DNA of 64,000 bases from an uncultured Chromatiaceae bacterium (lineage in GTDB: Bacteria; Pseudomonadota; Gammaproteobacteria; Enterobacterales; Alteromonadaceae), in contig CAMLRA010000006.1 in the NCBI GenBank assembly GCA_946482325.1, positions 5,565-69,564 of the forward strand, read 5' to 3'. The notes beneath the pieces are model-generated. The model worked only from the letters and a program-made list of their open reading frames with translations, had not been told where the DNA came from and searched no databases. Positions 8,785-18,420 of this stretch are shown here, piece after piece; position 1 is the first letter of the stretch; every line of letters starts with the position of its first letter. The translations under genes were made by a program, and so were the position numbers.

Positions 8785-10623
8785 CTACTGGTCTAGATAC
8801 TCAGCAATCAAATCCAAAAACTCATCACCGTAGCGGCTGAGTTTGGTCTGGCCGACGCCGCTGATGGCGAGGAAATCGCTGCGGCTGGTGGGCATTTGCT
8901 GCGCCATTTCGATTAACGACGCGTCGCTGAACACAACAAAAGGCGCGACGTCGGTGCGTTCGGCGATTTGTTTGCGTAGGGCGCGTAGTTTGCTGAACAG
9001 CAGCCGGTCGTAATCTTGTTTTTGCTGGGCTTTGCCGGCTTTTGGAGAGGTCGGTGCGCTTAAACGTGGAATGGCGAGTTGCAGGCTGGTTTCGCCTTTC
9101 AGTACAGGGCGGGCGGCCGGTAATAACTGCAGTACCGAATGACGGGTGATGTCCTGTTGCAACAAGCCATAGTGAATGAGCTGGCGCAGCACCGACAGCC
9201 AATAATCATGGCTTTTATCTTTGCCGATGCCGTAAGTCGACAGTTTGTCGTGGCCGAGTTCCGTGATTTTCTGACCCTGACTGCCGCGCAGCACATCGAT
9301 AACATGGTGCATGCCAAAGCTCTGGCCAACGCGAAACACGCAGGACAGCGCTTTTTGTGCCAGTTCAGTGCCGTCAAAGCGCTGTGGTGGGTCGAGGCAA
9401 ATATCGCAGTTGCCACAGGCCTGCTGACTGGCTTCGCCGAAGTAATTCAGCAGCACCTGGCGCCGGCAAGTCTGGGCTTCGGCAAAAGCCGCCATCGCAT
9501 TAAAGCGCTGCAGCGTCACTTCAATCCGGCTTTGGTTTTCGTCGGTCTCAATCCATTTGCGCGTGCGCGCCGTGTCGGCCGGGTCGAATAACATAATGGC
9601 TTCGGCGGCAACCCCGTCGCGGCCGGCGCGGCCGGTTTCCTGATAATAAGCTTCGATGGTGCGCGGCAAGTCAAAATGTACGACAAAACGAATATTGGGT
9701 TTATTCACGCCCATGCCAAAAGCAACAGTGGCGACAATCAGCTGCAGCTGGTCGCGTTTAAACTGGTCCTGTACCAGCGCGCGTTGCTCGTTACTGAGGC
9801 CGGCATGATAAGCGCCGACGGCAAAGCCTTTGCCTTTCAGTTGTTCGGCCAATTCGTCGACTTTTTTGCGCGACGAACAATAGACAATACCGCTTTGATT
9901 TTCCTGGCTTTTCAGTAATGTCACCAACTGTTCCAGCGGGCGGAATTTTTCCAGCACTGTGTAGCGGATATTGGGTCGGTCAAAGCTGCTGATACTGATA
10001 AACGGCTGATACAAACCCAGCTGCAGGCGGATATCCTGCTGCGTCGCAGGGTCGGCGGTGGCAGTCAGTGCCAGAATGGGTACTTGCGGGAATTGTTGTT
10101 TCAGTCGTGATAGCGCGATGTAATCCGGGCGGAAATCGTGGCCCCATTGCGACACACAATGCGCTTCGTCGATAGCAAACAGGCTGACGCCAACTTCGCC
10201 AAGCCGCTGTAAGAATTGCTCTTGCAGCAACCGCTCGGGCGCGACATACAGCAGTTTAATCTGACCGTCGCGCAGGCGGCGGAACACGTCCAGCACCTGT
10301 TCACGCGCCAGGCTGCTGTTGACAAAATCAGCAGCAATACCCATCGCCTGCAAACCGTCGACCTGATCTTTCATCAGCGACATCAGTGGCGAGACCACCA
10401 CCGTCACGCCGGGTAACAACAAGGCCGGCAGCTGATAACACATCGATTTACCACCGCCGGTCGGCATCAGCACAAAACAATCGCGGCCGGCCAACACCTG
10501 CTCAATGATCTCCACCTGACCAAAACGAAATTCGCTGTAACCAAAGGTTTGTTTCAGCGTTTGGTGCAACAGGTCTGGAGTGGCGGATGCTTGATGCAAA
10601 GCGGCGGTTACCTTGGTTAGCAA
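8785..10623 (-). CDS. recQ: ATP-dependent DNA helicase RecQ
   Basis: A 612-residue RecQ with the full bacterial architecture. Helicase lobe 1 has Walker A PTGGGKS (54-60) and DEAH (152-155). Lobe 2 contains VATVAFGMGVNKPNIRFV and QETGRAGRDG. A zinc-binding C-rich RQC region follows (CRRQVLLNYFG, then CGNCDIC), and a C-terminal HRDC domain ends near FLAISGVGQTKLSRYGDEF. The enzyme unwinds DNA 3'-5' in recombination and fork repair. The start is uncertain: there is no ATG before the helicase core, and the TTG at 10623 (MLTKV) gives an N-terminus close to E. coli length but has no clear Shine-Dalgarno sequence. The gene is downstream of the GalR-type gene on the same strand (66 bp gap). Confidence 0.93.
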   Translation of the reverse strand: MLTKVTAALHQASATPDLLHQTLKQTFGYSEFRFGQVEIIEQVLAGRDCFVLMPTGGGKSMCYQLPALLLPGVTVVVSPLMSLMKDQVDGLQAMGIAADFVNSSLAREQVLDVFRRLRDGQIKLLYVAPERLLQEQFLQRLGEVGVSLFAIDEAHCVSQWGHDFRPDYIALSRLKQQFPQVPILALTATADPATQQDIRLQLGLYQPFISISSFDRPNIRYTVLEKFRPLEQLVTLLKSQENQSGIVYCSSRKKVDELAEQLKGKGFAVGAYHAGLSNEQRALVQDQFKRDQLQLIVATVAFGMGVNKPNIRFVVHFDLPRTIEAYYQETGRAGRDGVAAEAIMLFDPADTARTRKWIETDENQSRIEVTLQRFNAMAAFAEAQTCRRQVLLNYFGEASQQACGNCDICLDPPQRFDGTELAQKALSCVFRVGQSFGMHHVIDVLRGSQGQKITELGHDKLSTYGIGKDKSHDYWLSVLRQLIHYGLLQQDITRHSVLQLLPAARPVLKGETSLQLAIPRLSAPTSPKAGKAQQKQDYDRLLFSKLRALRKQIAERTDVAPFVVFSDASLIEMAQQMPTSRSDFLAISGVGQTKLSRYGDEFLDLIAEYLDQ

Positions 10624-10689
10624 AAGTCGGCGGTGAAAGAAGGCCGATATTCTACTGATTTCTGCTGGTACTGTCTGCCTTAGTTCGCT

Positions 10690-11721
10690 TCAGGACTGGC
10701 TATTGGAGATCTCTGTGCTGACCGAAGCCACTGAATCCCGTTCTACCAGCTGCGATAAAAACAAATGGGTGCGGTGCGCTGGTTCTGCCGTTGGGTTGCT
10801 GGATAGTTCAATGGCAAGGCGGGCGGCGTAGCTGGCCATTTCTTCGACCGGATAATGCATGGTGGTGAGCTGCGGCCGGCAGGCGCGGGCGACAATCAAG
10901 TCGTCAAAACCCACCACTGACACATCTTCCGGCACGCGTAAGCCCGCCGCAAACAGCGCATGAATAGCACCAACCGCCATTAAGTCGTTGTAGGCCAGCA
11001 GCGCGGTGAAATGCACTTTGCGGGCAAGCAAAGCCTCTACCGCCTGCATACCGCCTTCGATATTGGCGGTGGATTCTTCAATCGCCTCGTCTTTGAGCGT
11101 GATTTGTGCAGCGCTCAGCGTCTGGCGGATGCCTTGCAACCGTGCGCCGGGGTCACGGTTTTGATAAATACTGGTGATGACGGCGAAGTCGCGGTGGTTT
11201 TTCTCCAGCAGCATCTGCGTGGCATAAGCAGCGCCAGCGATGTTATCAAGCCAGACACAACGGTGCGCGATAGCCGGAATATAACGATTCACCAGCACCA
11301 GGCCAGGGATCTCTTCGGCCAGTTTAATTAAGGTTTTTTCGTCGGAATATTCGCTGTGCAGCACTATGGCCTGGCAGTTGTGGTCGCGCAGCGAATTAAT
11401 GGCGTCCAGTTCCGACTGGGTTTCATACATCGAGTTGGCCATCAGCAGCTTGTAGCTTTGTTCGCGGGCGGTTTTTTCGACACCAGCGGCGAGCGTGCCG
11501 AAAAAGGTCATCGCCAGTTTCGGCGTAACCAGACCAATAGTGCTTTTGGTTTTACTGACTAAGGCCTGTGCGTTGCTGTTGGGCCTGTAACCCAGCTCTT
11601 TGATGACTTTTTGCACCCGGGCGCGGCAAGCATCGCCGACCTTGTGATTGCCATTGATGACGCGCGATACGGTCGCAATTGACACGCCGGCGACGCGGGC
11701 GACATCTTTAATATTGGCCAT
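10690..11721 (-). CDS. LacI-family repressor, GalR/GalS-like
   Basis: A 343-residue regulator. The N-terminal helix-turn-helix is I-K-D-V-A-R-V-A-G-V-S-I-A-T-V-S-R-V (about 4-21), followed by the hinge RPNSNAQAL. The periplasmic-binding-like core closely follows E. coli GalR/GalS as I recall them: ANSMYETQSELDAI, AIVLHSEYSD, IPGLVLVNRYIP and AHRCVWLDN, with VVGFDD and LTTMHYP near the end. The effector is probably galactose. It is the last gene of the galactose operon, and its ATG overlaps the permease stop (TGATG), so the repressor is made with the genes it would control. Candidate operators lie upstream of the TonB receptor gene. Confidence 0.88.
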   Translation of the reverse strand: MANIKDVARVAGVSIATVSRVINGNHKVGDACRARVQKVIKELGYRPNSNAQALVSKTKSTIGLVTPKLAMTFFGTLAAGVEKTAREQSYKLLMANSMYETQSELDAINSLRDHNCQAIVLHSEYSDEKTLIKLAEEIPGLVLVNRYIPAIAHRCVWLDNIAGAAYATQMLLEKNHRDFAVITSIYQNRDPGARLQGIRQTLSAAQITLKDEAIEESTANIEGGMQAVEALLARKVHFTALLAYNDLMAVGAIHALFAAGLRVPEDVSVVGFDDLIVARACRPQLTTMHYPVEEMASYAARLAIELSSNPTAEPAHRTHLFLSQLVERDSVASVSTEISNSQS

Positions 11722-13103
11722 CAGCGGTGTTCCTCCAAAAACTGCAGCCGCTGCACGTGCCAGAGCACCAACAGGGCGAAAAAACTACAAAGCACAGTGC
11801 CGCCGCTTAATAACAGCCGCATGGCGTCGAGCACGCCGTTGGCCTGCGCTGCACCGGCGCTGGCGGCAAAACCAAGCGTATTTAAAGCGAGGCCAGACAA
11901 TAACATAGACAGCGCCGCGCTGACACTGACGACCCAATGATGCAATGCCGACACTGCACCATAGGCCGTGCTGCCGGCCGGTTCGGTTTGGGCTAACAAG
12001 GGTGGGATCAGCATCGCCATCGCAGTCCAGGCCGCACTGCACAGCACGGCGTCAAACAGCAGCCAATAAGTCGGTTCGCCTTGATATAACCACCATTTGG
12101 CGCCGCCGCCGATAAGATTCAGCACAAAGACCCAGAGCAACGTGCGTACAGCACCAAAGCGCGCGCTACTCCAGCCAAGCACGGGGACAAAAGCCAGGCC
12201 AGCCAAAGCATAGCCACTGGATAACAAGGCTTTCCACCAGGAACCGGCGACTAAATCGGCCTGATTCATCGCATACACCAGCAGGTAATAATCCAGCGTC
12301 GCGACAAAAGCGCAGCCACAGAGTTGCAGCAGGCATAACAGCAGTAACCAGCGCAGCAGCGGCCGCTGGCGCAGCAGGCTCAGGCTGTCGCGCGCCGCAA
12401 CTGGGGACGGCGTTGCCGGCGTCGCACTGTGGTTTGAATCGTGATTTGAATCGTGATTTGGCTCACGGGCGCGCAACGCCAGAAATAATCCGGGCAGCGC
12501 AATTAACAAAGTGCCGGTCAGGGCGCCGACCCAGCGCACGCCTTGTTGAAAACTGCTGAACAGCGCCAGTTGCGACAAAGGCACCAGCCACTGATAGCCC
12601 AAAGAGCCGAGTTTTTGCACCGCGCTGGCGAGGCCAAACACCGCCGTGCGTTGTTGCGGATCTGGTGTTTGTTCAAATACCAGGCTTGATAAAGGCACCG
12701 CCAATAGCGGCAGCGCCAGAAAAAACAACAACGACAATATTGAGAAGTAACCGAGCTGCCATAGCGGCGGCCAGTCCGCTGGCACCTGCCACATCAGCAC
12801 AAAACTCAGGCTTAAACCCAGCACACCGGCCAGTAAAAACGGCCGGCGCCGGCCAAACCGGCTCTGGCAACGGTCTGATGCACGGCCGACATAACCGCTG
12901 ATACTGCTACCCAGCAGCATAGGGCCGGCGATCGCCAGACTCAGCCAGACCGGGTCCAGCGCCAGCGTCATCTGATAAAACGGCACGGCCAGCACCAGCA
13001 CACTCTGGTTGGCAAAAAACAACGCCAAAAAGCCAGCGGCTAACAAGTAGCGCTGGACCTTTTGGTTTGTGATGGCGTGAGTTGTATTGATGGGGTTTGG
13101 CAA
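11721..13103 (-). CDS. MFS permease, GPH/sugar-transport-like
   Basis: A 460-residue protein with 12 predicted helices in two halves. The first half carries the loop GYVGRASDRCQSRFGRRRPF between helices 2 and 3, typical of MFS sugar permeases near the GPH/sucrose-transporter group. The central cytoplasmic loop contains a short duplicated NHDS-NHDS-NHS stretch encoded by direct DNA repeats. A TTG start at 13103 has GGAG 5 nt upstream and follows the glycosidase stop by 10 bp, so it is in the operon. The operon also has a Na+ symporter for free galactose, so this permease may carry a disaccharide such as a beta-galactoside; that is inference only. Confidence 0.8.
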   Translation of the reverse strand: MPNPINTTHAITNQKVQRYLLAAGFLALFFANQSVLVLAVPFYQMTLALDPVWLSLAIAGPMLLGSSISGYVGRASDRCQSRFGRRRPFLLAGVLGLSLSFVLMWQVPADWPPLWQLGYFSILSLLFFLALPLLAVPLSSLVFEQTPDPQQRTAVFGLASAVQKLGSLGYQWLVPLSQLALFSSFQQGVRWVGALTGTLLIALPGLFLALRAREPNHDSNHDSNHSATPATPSPVAARDSLSLLRQRPLLRWLLLLCLLQLCGCAFVATLDYYLLVYAMNQADLVAGSWWKALLSSGYALAGLAFVPVLGWSSARFGAVRTLLWVFVLNLIGGGAKWWLYQGEPTYWLLFDAVLCSAAWTAMAMLIPPLLAQTEPAGSTAYGAVSALHHWVVSVSAALSMLLSGLALNTLGFAASAGAAQANGVLDAMRLLLSGGTVLCSFFALLVLWHVQRLQFLEEHR

Positions 13104-13113
13104 TCAGGCTCCG

Positions 13114-15678
13114 TTAACGCATTAAACTCACTTCGGCAATTTCCAGCGCATTGTTACCATCGCTTGGCGCCAACAACTGCCACTGCGTGCCTTGCAGCTG
13201 CGACAAATCACCGAGTTGCTGGCCCTGATGCGTAAGCGTTGCCGGCATAAAAGTCGGGTAGGCCTGCGTCAGCAGAGTGGGCGTGGCTTGTAGTGCACTG
13301 AGCGGTATCAGCTGATAACGCCAGTCGGGGCTCGCTTCCAGGTCAATACCAAACGCCAGACCGTCTTGATTCAGCAGCGCAAAACGCACCGGCAGACTAT
13401 CCTGCTGTTTGCGAAGTACGGCCCGCATTTTCACAGCGACCTTAGTGTACCCGGCTAAATCGCGTTGCGTCAGCCCCATCACGGCATGGGTTTCGGTGCG
13501 CAGCAACGCCAAAGGCGGCTGTTGCCAGTCCGGCGTTTTGGCCGGGCGCAGGCGTAATGCCAGGCCTTGCTGACGCTCACCGGCCAGCCATTGCTGAGTG
13601 ACTTGTGCATCTTTTGGATAAAGCAAAGTGGTCTGGTCGAGCCGCGAATCAAACAGCGGCACTGCAGCGCCCGGTTGTTGCAGCAAAGTGCTGAAATGAT
13701 GTTGTGGGCTTTGCGGGAAATCCCAGTCCGACGGCAGCGCTTCGACTGCGCCTGGGAAACTCAGCGCTTTGTTATGTTCTTGTAATACCAGCTGATATTG
13801 CAGTTGGCCGCTTTGTTTCGGCAACTTGAGTTTCGTGCAATAACGCCCCAAATCTTCTGCCTGCATCTGTTGTTCTTGCACCTGACCTTCACCAGCGAGC
13901 CGGTAAAACAAGCTGACTTTCAGACCGGATACCTGAGCGGCAGACAGCCGGGCACAGACCGGCAGCGGCTGGTCGATAGGCCATTGCCGCAGCGGTTGAT
14001 GGACCAGCAGCGCCGGTTTGGCGGTGATTTCCGGCAGTAAAAACGGCCGCGTTGAAGCTGGCGTTGGCATTTGTGCTGGTGCCAGTAACGCCGCAGTTTT
14101 CGCCAACAGATAACGGCCCGGAGTTAAAGTCACTGAGCCGTTTTTCGCTGCCTGCTGAGTGCCATCGGCGCGTTGCAACACAAAGTTTTTGCCAAGGTCA
14201 GCCAGCTGAATCGTCATCTCTCGCGCACTGACCGACAGCCTTACCGCCTCGCGTTTTAAGCTGGAATTCTGGTGTGGGTCGTCCAGCTCAGTCGCATCCG
14301 GATACATTTCCAGCTGCCATAAACCGGCTTGTTGTTGGTCAAGAAAATAAGCGCCACTGCCCTGATATTGCACCAACGGGGAACTGCCGACACCGGCGAT
14401 ATGCCGTAGCTGGTCTGCATGCACAGGCTGATCCGTCGTGCTATGGCTGTGATAAAACCGACTGCCGTTATTAAGCAGCGCCAGACCTGTGGCCGGATCT
14501 AACCGGACATTTAGCGCCGTACCACCAAACTGATTCGATGCCGGATAAACCCCGGTATCCGCGCCGCGTGGCAGGCCACGAAACACTTCACCGGCAATTA
14601 AAAAGCTGATGGCTTTGGCCGGCGTGTATAACAAGTTGAGATAATGCGTGTTGTATTCCGCATTGCTGGCACCAAGCGCCGCCGGGTCGTAAGCAAACTG
14701 CGTGGCCCACTGAAAACCGGCGGTGCGGAAACTGCGCGCCATCGCCGGGTACAACAGCGGCGCTTTGACATCGGCGGCATCAAACTCGTAAATCATTCGC
14801 GCTTTGCCGGCACAGGCCGCGATGTCTTTAAACGGGTTGTGATACTGGGCAACCGAGCCCAGCACATTGCTTTGCAGGCTGCTGTATTTCAGCAAGCCAG
14901 TCGGATACCACTGAAACGACACGCCGTCGATGTTGCTCTCGCACAGCGCTTTGGCAAATTCCGGCCAGTTGCCTTGTTCACTGCTGTTGTAAAACAACGG
15001 CTTAGTCACACCAGCGTCGCGCATCACCTGAATCAGGCCATTGACATAAGCCGTCACAGCGCCGGCGTCGGCGTGTTTCGGTTCGTTAAACAGCTCAAAC
15101 GCCAGAATATTCGGGTCTTTGGCGTAGGGCACACCATCGCGGTTTTTATGTGCCATCAGCTGGGTTAAATAGCGCTGCTGCGCTTTGATCGCATCAGCTT
15201 TTTCGTTCATCTGGTTTTTGCTGTACAGCACGGAAAAACCAGGCTCTTGCGGGTCCGGCGCCGGATAACCGCTGCCCCACCAGCCAATTGGCGTGACGAC
15301 AGCTTTGATGTGGTAGCGTTTGAGTTCTGACAGCAAAAAATCAAACAGCTGCAGATGTTCGTTCTCAAGCAAATTGCCGTCGCGGTCACTGATTAAACGG
15401 TCCCATAAGTGAATACGGTATGCCGTGACTCCTAAACGCGCCAGGTGCGCCACGTCCATTCGGATCATCTCCTCGTGCGACAAACCCATGGCTTTGACCG
15501 AGCGATACCCAAAGGCAAAGGGCAGGCTGTAGTTGGCGCCAAACAGCGCCACTTCTTCAGGGTTGTCATCGGAGCCTGACTGATACCAGATGCCATCTTT
15601 GACATAAGACTCGCTGGCGGTGGCGCTGAGTGACAGCGCCGCCAGTGTCAGCAGGGTTTTGGGCTGGAACCGCATCAT
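13114..15678 (-). CDS. Exported clan GH-A glycoside hydrolase (GH5-like) with long C-terminal beta region
   Basis: An 854-residue secreted enzyme. A signal peptide (residues 1-20) is followed by a TIM-barrel domain to about 390. Acid/base Asn198-Glu199 is in FELFNEP and the likely nucleophile Glu298 is in MIYEFDAAD. Other clan-A landmarks are AYRIHLWD and PIGWWGSGYP. The remaining ~450 residues are beta-rich and unrecognised. The last ~180 (TLLYPKDAQVTQQWLAGE onward) look like a jelly-roll carbohydrate-binding or galactose-binding-like domain. The operon context suggests a beta-galactosidase or galactanase-type activity rather than cellulase, but GH family and substrate are not decidable by eye. 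The start is the ATG at 15678, overlapping the symporter stop (TGATG). Confidence 0.75.
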   Translation of the reverse strand: MMRFQPKTLLTLAALSLSATASESYVKDGIWYQSGSDDNPEEVALFGANYSLPFAFGYRSVKAMGLSHEEMIRMDVAHLARLGVTAYRIHLWDRLISDRDGNLLENEHLQLFDFLLSELKRYHIKAVVTPIGWWGSGYPAPDPQEPGFSVLYSKNQMNEKADAIKAQQRYLTQLMAHKNRDGVPYAKDPNILAFELFNEPKHADAGAVTAYVNGLIQVMRDAGVTKPLFYNSSEQGNWPEFAKALCESNIDGVSFQWYPTGLLKYSSLQSNVLGSVAQYHNPFKDIAACAGKARMIYEFDAADVKAPLLYPAMARSFRTAGFQWATQFAYDPAALGASNAEYNTHYLNLLYTPAKAISFLIAGEVFRGLPRGADTGVYPASNQFGGTALNVRLDPATGLALLNNGSRFYHSHSTTDQPVHADQLRHIAGVGSSPLVQYQGSGAYFLDQQQAGLWQLEMYPDATELDDPHQNSSLKREAVRLSVSAREMTIQLADLGKNFVLQRADGTQQAAKNGSVTLTPGRYLLAKTAALLAPAQMPTPASTRPFLLPEITAKPALLVHQPLRQWPIDQPLPVCARLSAAQVSGLKVSLFYRLAGEGQVQEQQMQAEDLGRYCTKLKLPKQSGQLQYQLVLQEHNKALSFPGAVEALPSDWDFPQSPQHHFSTLLQQPGAAVPLFDSRLDQTTLLYPKDAQVTQQWLAGERQQGLALRLRPAKTPDWQQPPLALLRTETHAVMGLTQRDLAGYTKVAVKMRAVLRKQQDSLPVRFALLNQDGLAFGIDLEASPDWRYQLIPLSALQATPTLLTQAYPTFMPATLTHQGQQLGDLSQLQGTQWQLLAPSDGNNALEIAEVSLMR

Positions 15679-17240
15679 CACCACCACACGCTGTAGAACA
15701 CCACCAGTACCAGCACGACCAGCGCTAAGGACAGGCTAAAGCCTTTGCTGGTGCCAAAGCTGATGTCGTTTAACTCCACCGCACCGGCCTGATTTTTATT
15801 GCCTTGCAGCAGAGACACCACAATAGCCAGGCCCAGACACAGCAGGAACACCAGACCAACCCGGTCCATAAACGGCAGTGCCGGCCAGAACTGATAAAAC
15901 AGGAAGCTGAATACCGCAGAGCCCACCGCGGCCAGCAGCGCCGCATCTGCGGTGGTTTTTTTCCAGAACATACCCATAAAAAACAGCACCACGATGCCTG
16001 GCGTAAAGAAGCCGGTAAATTCCTGAATATATTGGAAGGCCTGGTCAAAATCGCCCAGCAGCGGTTTGGCGGTAAAAAGTGCAATCAGCAGCGACAACAA
16101 ACTGACCGCACGGCCGACCCGCACATAATGCTGCTGGCTTTGCGCCGGTTTGACCTGGGCATACAAATCCATGGTAAAGAGCGTGGCGACTGAGTTGGTC
16201 ATCGACGCCAGACTCGACAAAATCGCCGCGACTAAAGCCGCAAAAATCAGGCCTTTCAGGCCAGACGGCATCAATGCCATCAGCTGTGGATAGGCCTGAT
16301 CCGGCTTGGCTAAATCCGGCAGGATCAGCACAGCAGCAATACCCGGCAGCACCACGATAATCGGCATTAACAGCTTCAGGAAGGCAGCAAAAGCGATACC
16401 TTTTTGCGCTTCGCGTAAGTTCGGCGCAGCCAACGCGCGCTGGATAATATATTGGTTAAAACCCCAGTAACTTAAGTTCATCACCCACATACCGCCGACT
16501 AAAACCGAAATGCCTGGCAGGCTGGCATAATGCGGATTGTCCGGGCTTAAAATCATGTCGAATTTTTCCGGCGCTTTGGCAAGCAGCGTGTCAAAACCAG
16601 CCAGCACACCGGCGCCGGCACCAATCATGTCGAGTGCCAGATACGACATAAACAGGCCACCAAATACCAACAGCACCACTTGCAGAATGTCAGTAAAAGC
16701 CACGGCTTTGAGGCCGCCGTACAGTGAATAGCTGACTGAGAATAACGCCAGTAGCGCCATACTCCAGAACAGGTCAATGCCGGTCAGCGCATTGACTGCC
16801 AGAGCCCCAAGCCACAGCACGGCAGTTAAATTAACAAACACGTACACTGCCAGCCAGAAGATGGCGAGCGTGGTGCGGACGCGGTTATCAAAACGCTGCT
16901 GCAGGAATTGCGGCATCGTATAGATTTGTTTTTTCAGGAAAATCGGCAGGCAGTACTTACCGACTAACATCAGCGTCAGTGCCGCCATCCATTCGTAAGA
17001 CGCGATGCCAAGACCAATGGCATAACCCGAACCGGACATACCGATGATTTGTTCGGCCGAGATATTCGCCGCAATCAACGAGGCGCCAATTGCCCACCAG
17101 GGCAGGCTGTTGCCAGCCAGAAAGTATTCATTAGTGTCTTTCTGATGGCCTTTTTCTTCGCGCGACACCCAGTAGGCGACGAAGAGCAGGCCGAGGATGT
17201 AGACGACAAAAATCGCCATGTCGAGTGTTGATAAAGTCAT
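15678..17240 (-). CDS. Sodium/galactose symporter, SSS family, vSGLT-like
   Basis: The 520-residue protein matches Vibrio parahaemolyticus vSGLT closely as I recall it: AANISAEQIIGMSGSGYAIG, ASYEWMAAL, VGKYCLPIF, YWGFNQYIIQRALAA and PFMDRV. Sugar-site residues equivalent to vSGLT Asn64, Gln69, Glu88 and the Asn/Tyr in WGFNQY are present (Asn59, Gln64 and Glu83 here). About 14 helices are expected. It should import galactose with Na+ across the inner membrane. I place the start at MTLSTLD, since AGGACAGG lies just before the ATG. The gap of 115 bp to galM is the widest inside the distal operon and may hold a weak internal signal, though I see no clear promoter. Confidence 0.9.
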   Translation of the reverse strand: MTLSTLDMAIFVVYILGLLFVAYWVSREEKGHQKDTNEYFLAGNSLPWWAIGASLIAANISAEQIIGMSGSGYAIGLGIASYEWMAALTLMLVGKYCLPIFLKKQIYTMPQFLQQRFDNRVRTTLAIFWLAVYVFVNLTAVLWLGALAVNALTGIDLFWSMALLALFSVSYSLYGGLKAVAFTDILQVVLLVFGGLFMSYLALDMIGAGAGVLAGFDTLLAKAPEKFDMILSPDNPHYASLPGISVLVGGMWVMNLSYWGFNQYIIQRALAAPNLREAQKGIAFAAFLKLLMPIIVVLPGIAAVLILPDLAKPDQAYPQLMALMPSGLKGLIFAALVAAILSSLASMTNSVATLFTMDLYAQVKPAQSQQHYVRVGRAVSLLSLLIALFTAKPLLGDFDQAFQYIQEFTGFFTPGIVVLFFMGMFWKKTTADAALLAAVGSAVFSFLFYQFWPALPFMDRVGLVFLLCLGLAIVVSLLQGNKNQAGAVELNDISFGTSKGFSLSLALVVLVLVVFYSVWW

Positions 17241-17355
17241 AACCTGTCCTGTTCCCTGTGTCTTTGCAGCCACAGCTTTATTGTCTTCGCTCTGTCGCAG
17301 CGTTGCGTCAGCAAGGCTGTTGGGAGCTGGTTTTTATAAACTTCAGCCGGATGCT

Positions 17356-18420
17356 TCAGCTAAAGCGGTAAAAAATCTGTTGTTGATACAGCTCGCCCGG
17401 CCTCAGCACGGCCGACGGAAAATCCGGCCGGTTTGGTGCGTCCGGAAAATTTTGCGCTTCTAAGCAGATGCCCTGATAAGGCGCAAAAGGTGCACCTAAA
17501 TAAGTGCTGACATAAACCTGCAGACCGGGCTGAGTACTACGTAATTCCAGTGTGCGTTGCGCAACACCGCTGCCGTGACTAAGTCTGGCCTGCAAGGGCT
17601 GCGCGTCCTTTGTTGCCTGCACGACAAAACGATTTACAAAGCCAGTCACAAAGCAGTGATCCAGCCCATGCGGCAAATCAGCGCTTTGTCGACACAAAGG
17701 CCCCACCGCCTTTGGCGTGCGAAAATCAAAGGCATGCCCGCTGACAGGACGCACGGCGTCCGGCCGCGGAATACCGTTGGTGTCGACCGCCAGATACTGA
17801 TCGGCCATTAACTCTAACTGATGCGCTGCAAGCGCTTCCACTGTTTGTTGCGGTGCGAGGTTAAAGTAACAGTGATTGGTCATGTTAATGACTGTCTCGG
17901 CGTCGGTAGTTGCCGTGAAACTCAGCTGTAATTCGCCACCTGACCGCCCTTGGCTATCAATAGAATCAACCACCTGCAGGCGCTGGCGGACCGTCAAAGT
18001 GCCAGGGAAACCCTGGTCGCCATTGGGGCTTATCAGTTCCAGCAGCAAGCTGTCGGCGCTGTGCTCCAGGACTGTCCAGACGCGCTGCGCAAAACCTTGC
18101 ACGCCGCCATGCAGACAATGTGGTGGCTGACTGGCACTCAACGGCCAGGTCGCGCCGCTGCTATCGCGATAAGCAGCATTGGCGATGCGGTTGGCATAGC
18201 GGCCAACACTGGCGCCCAGCGCTGCGCTGTCAGTCAGATAAAACTGCGGGTCGGCCTGTGACAACGTCAGCTCCTGGCCGTGCAGTTTGATGCTTTGCAC
18301 GCGAGCGCCATAAGGCAACACTGTGACAGTGAGGCCACCACTACAACTGATGGCGTGTGGCGTCAGCGCTGTTGGTGTCAGCTGCTGCGTCAGGCGCTGC
18401 GCGTCGATCAGCGCGTTCAT
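17356..18420 (-). CDS. galM: Aldose 1-epimerase (mutarotase)
   Basis: The 354-residue protein has GalM landmarks: GRYANRIANA, the catalytic-region His in MTNHCYFNL, PVSGHAFDFR, GLDHCFV and the catalytic Glu in CLEAQNFPDAPN. It interconverts beta- and alpha-D-galactose so that galactokinase can act on the alpha anomer. The ATG overlaps the galK stop by 4 nt (ATGA), which indicates translational coupling. It is cytosolic, with no signal peptide. Confidence 0.92.
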   Translation of the reverse strand: MNALIDAQRLTQQLTPTALTPHAISCSGGLTVTVLPYGARVQSIKLHGQELTLSQADPQFYLTDSAALGASVGRYANRIANAAYRDSSGATWPLSASQPPHCLHGGVQGFAQRVWTVLEHSADSLLLELISPNGDQGFPGTLTVRQRLQVVDSIDSQGRSGGELQLSFTATTDAETVINMTNHCYFNLAPQQTVEALAAHQLELMADQYLAVDTNGIPRPDAVRPVSGHAFDFRTPKAVGPLCRQSADLPHGLDHCFVTGFVNRFVVQATKDAQPLQARLSHGSGVAQRTLELRSTQPGLQVYVSTYLGAPFAPYQGICLEAQNFPDAPNRPDFPSAVLRPGELYQQQIFYRFS

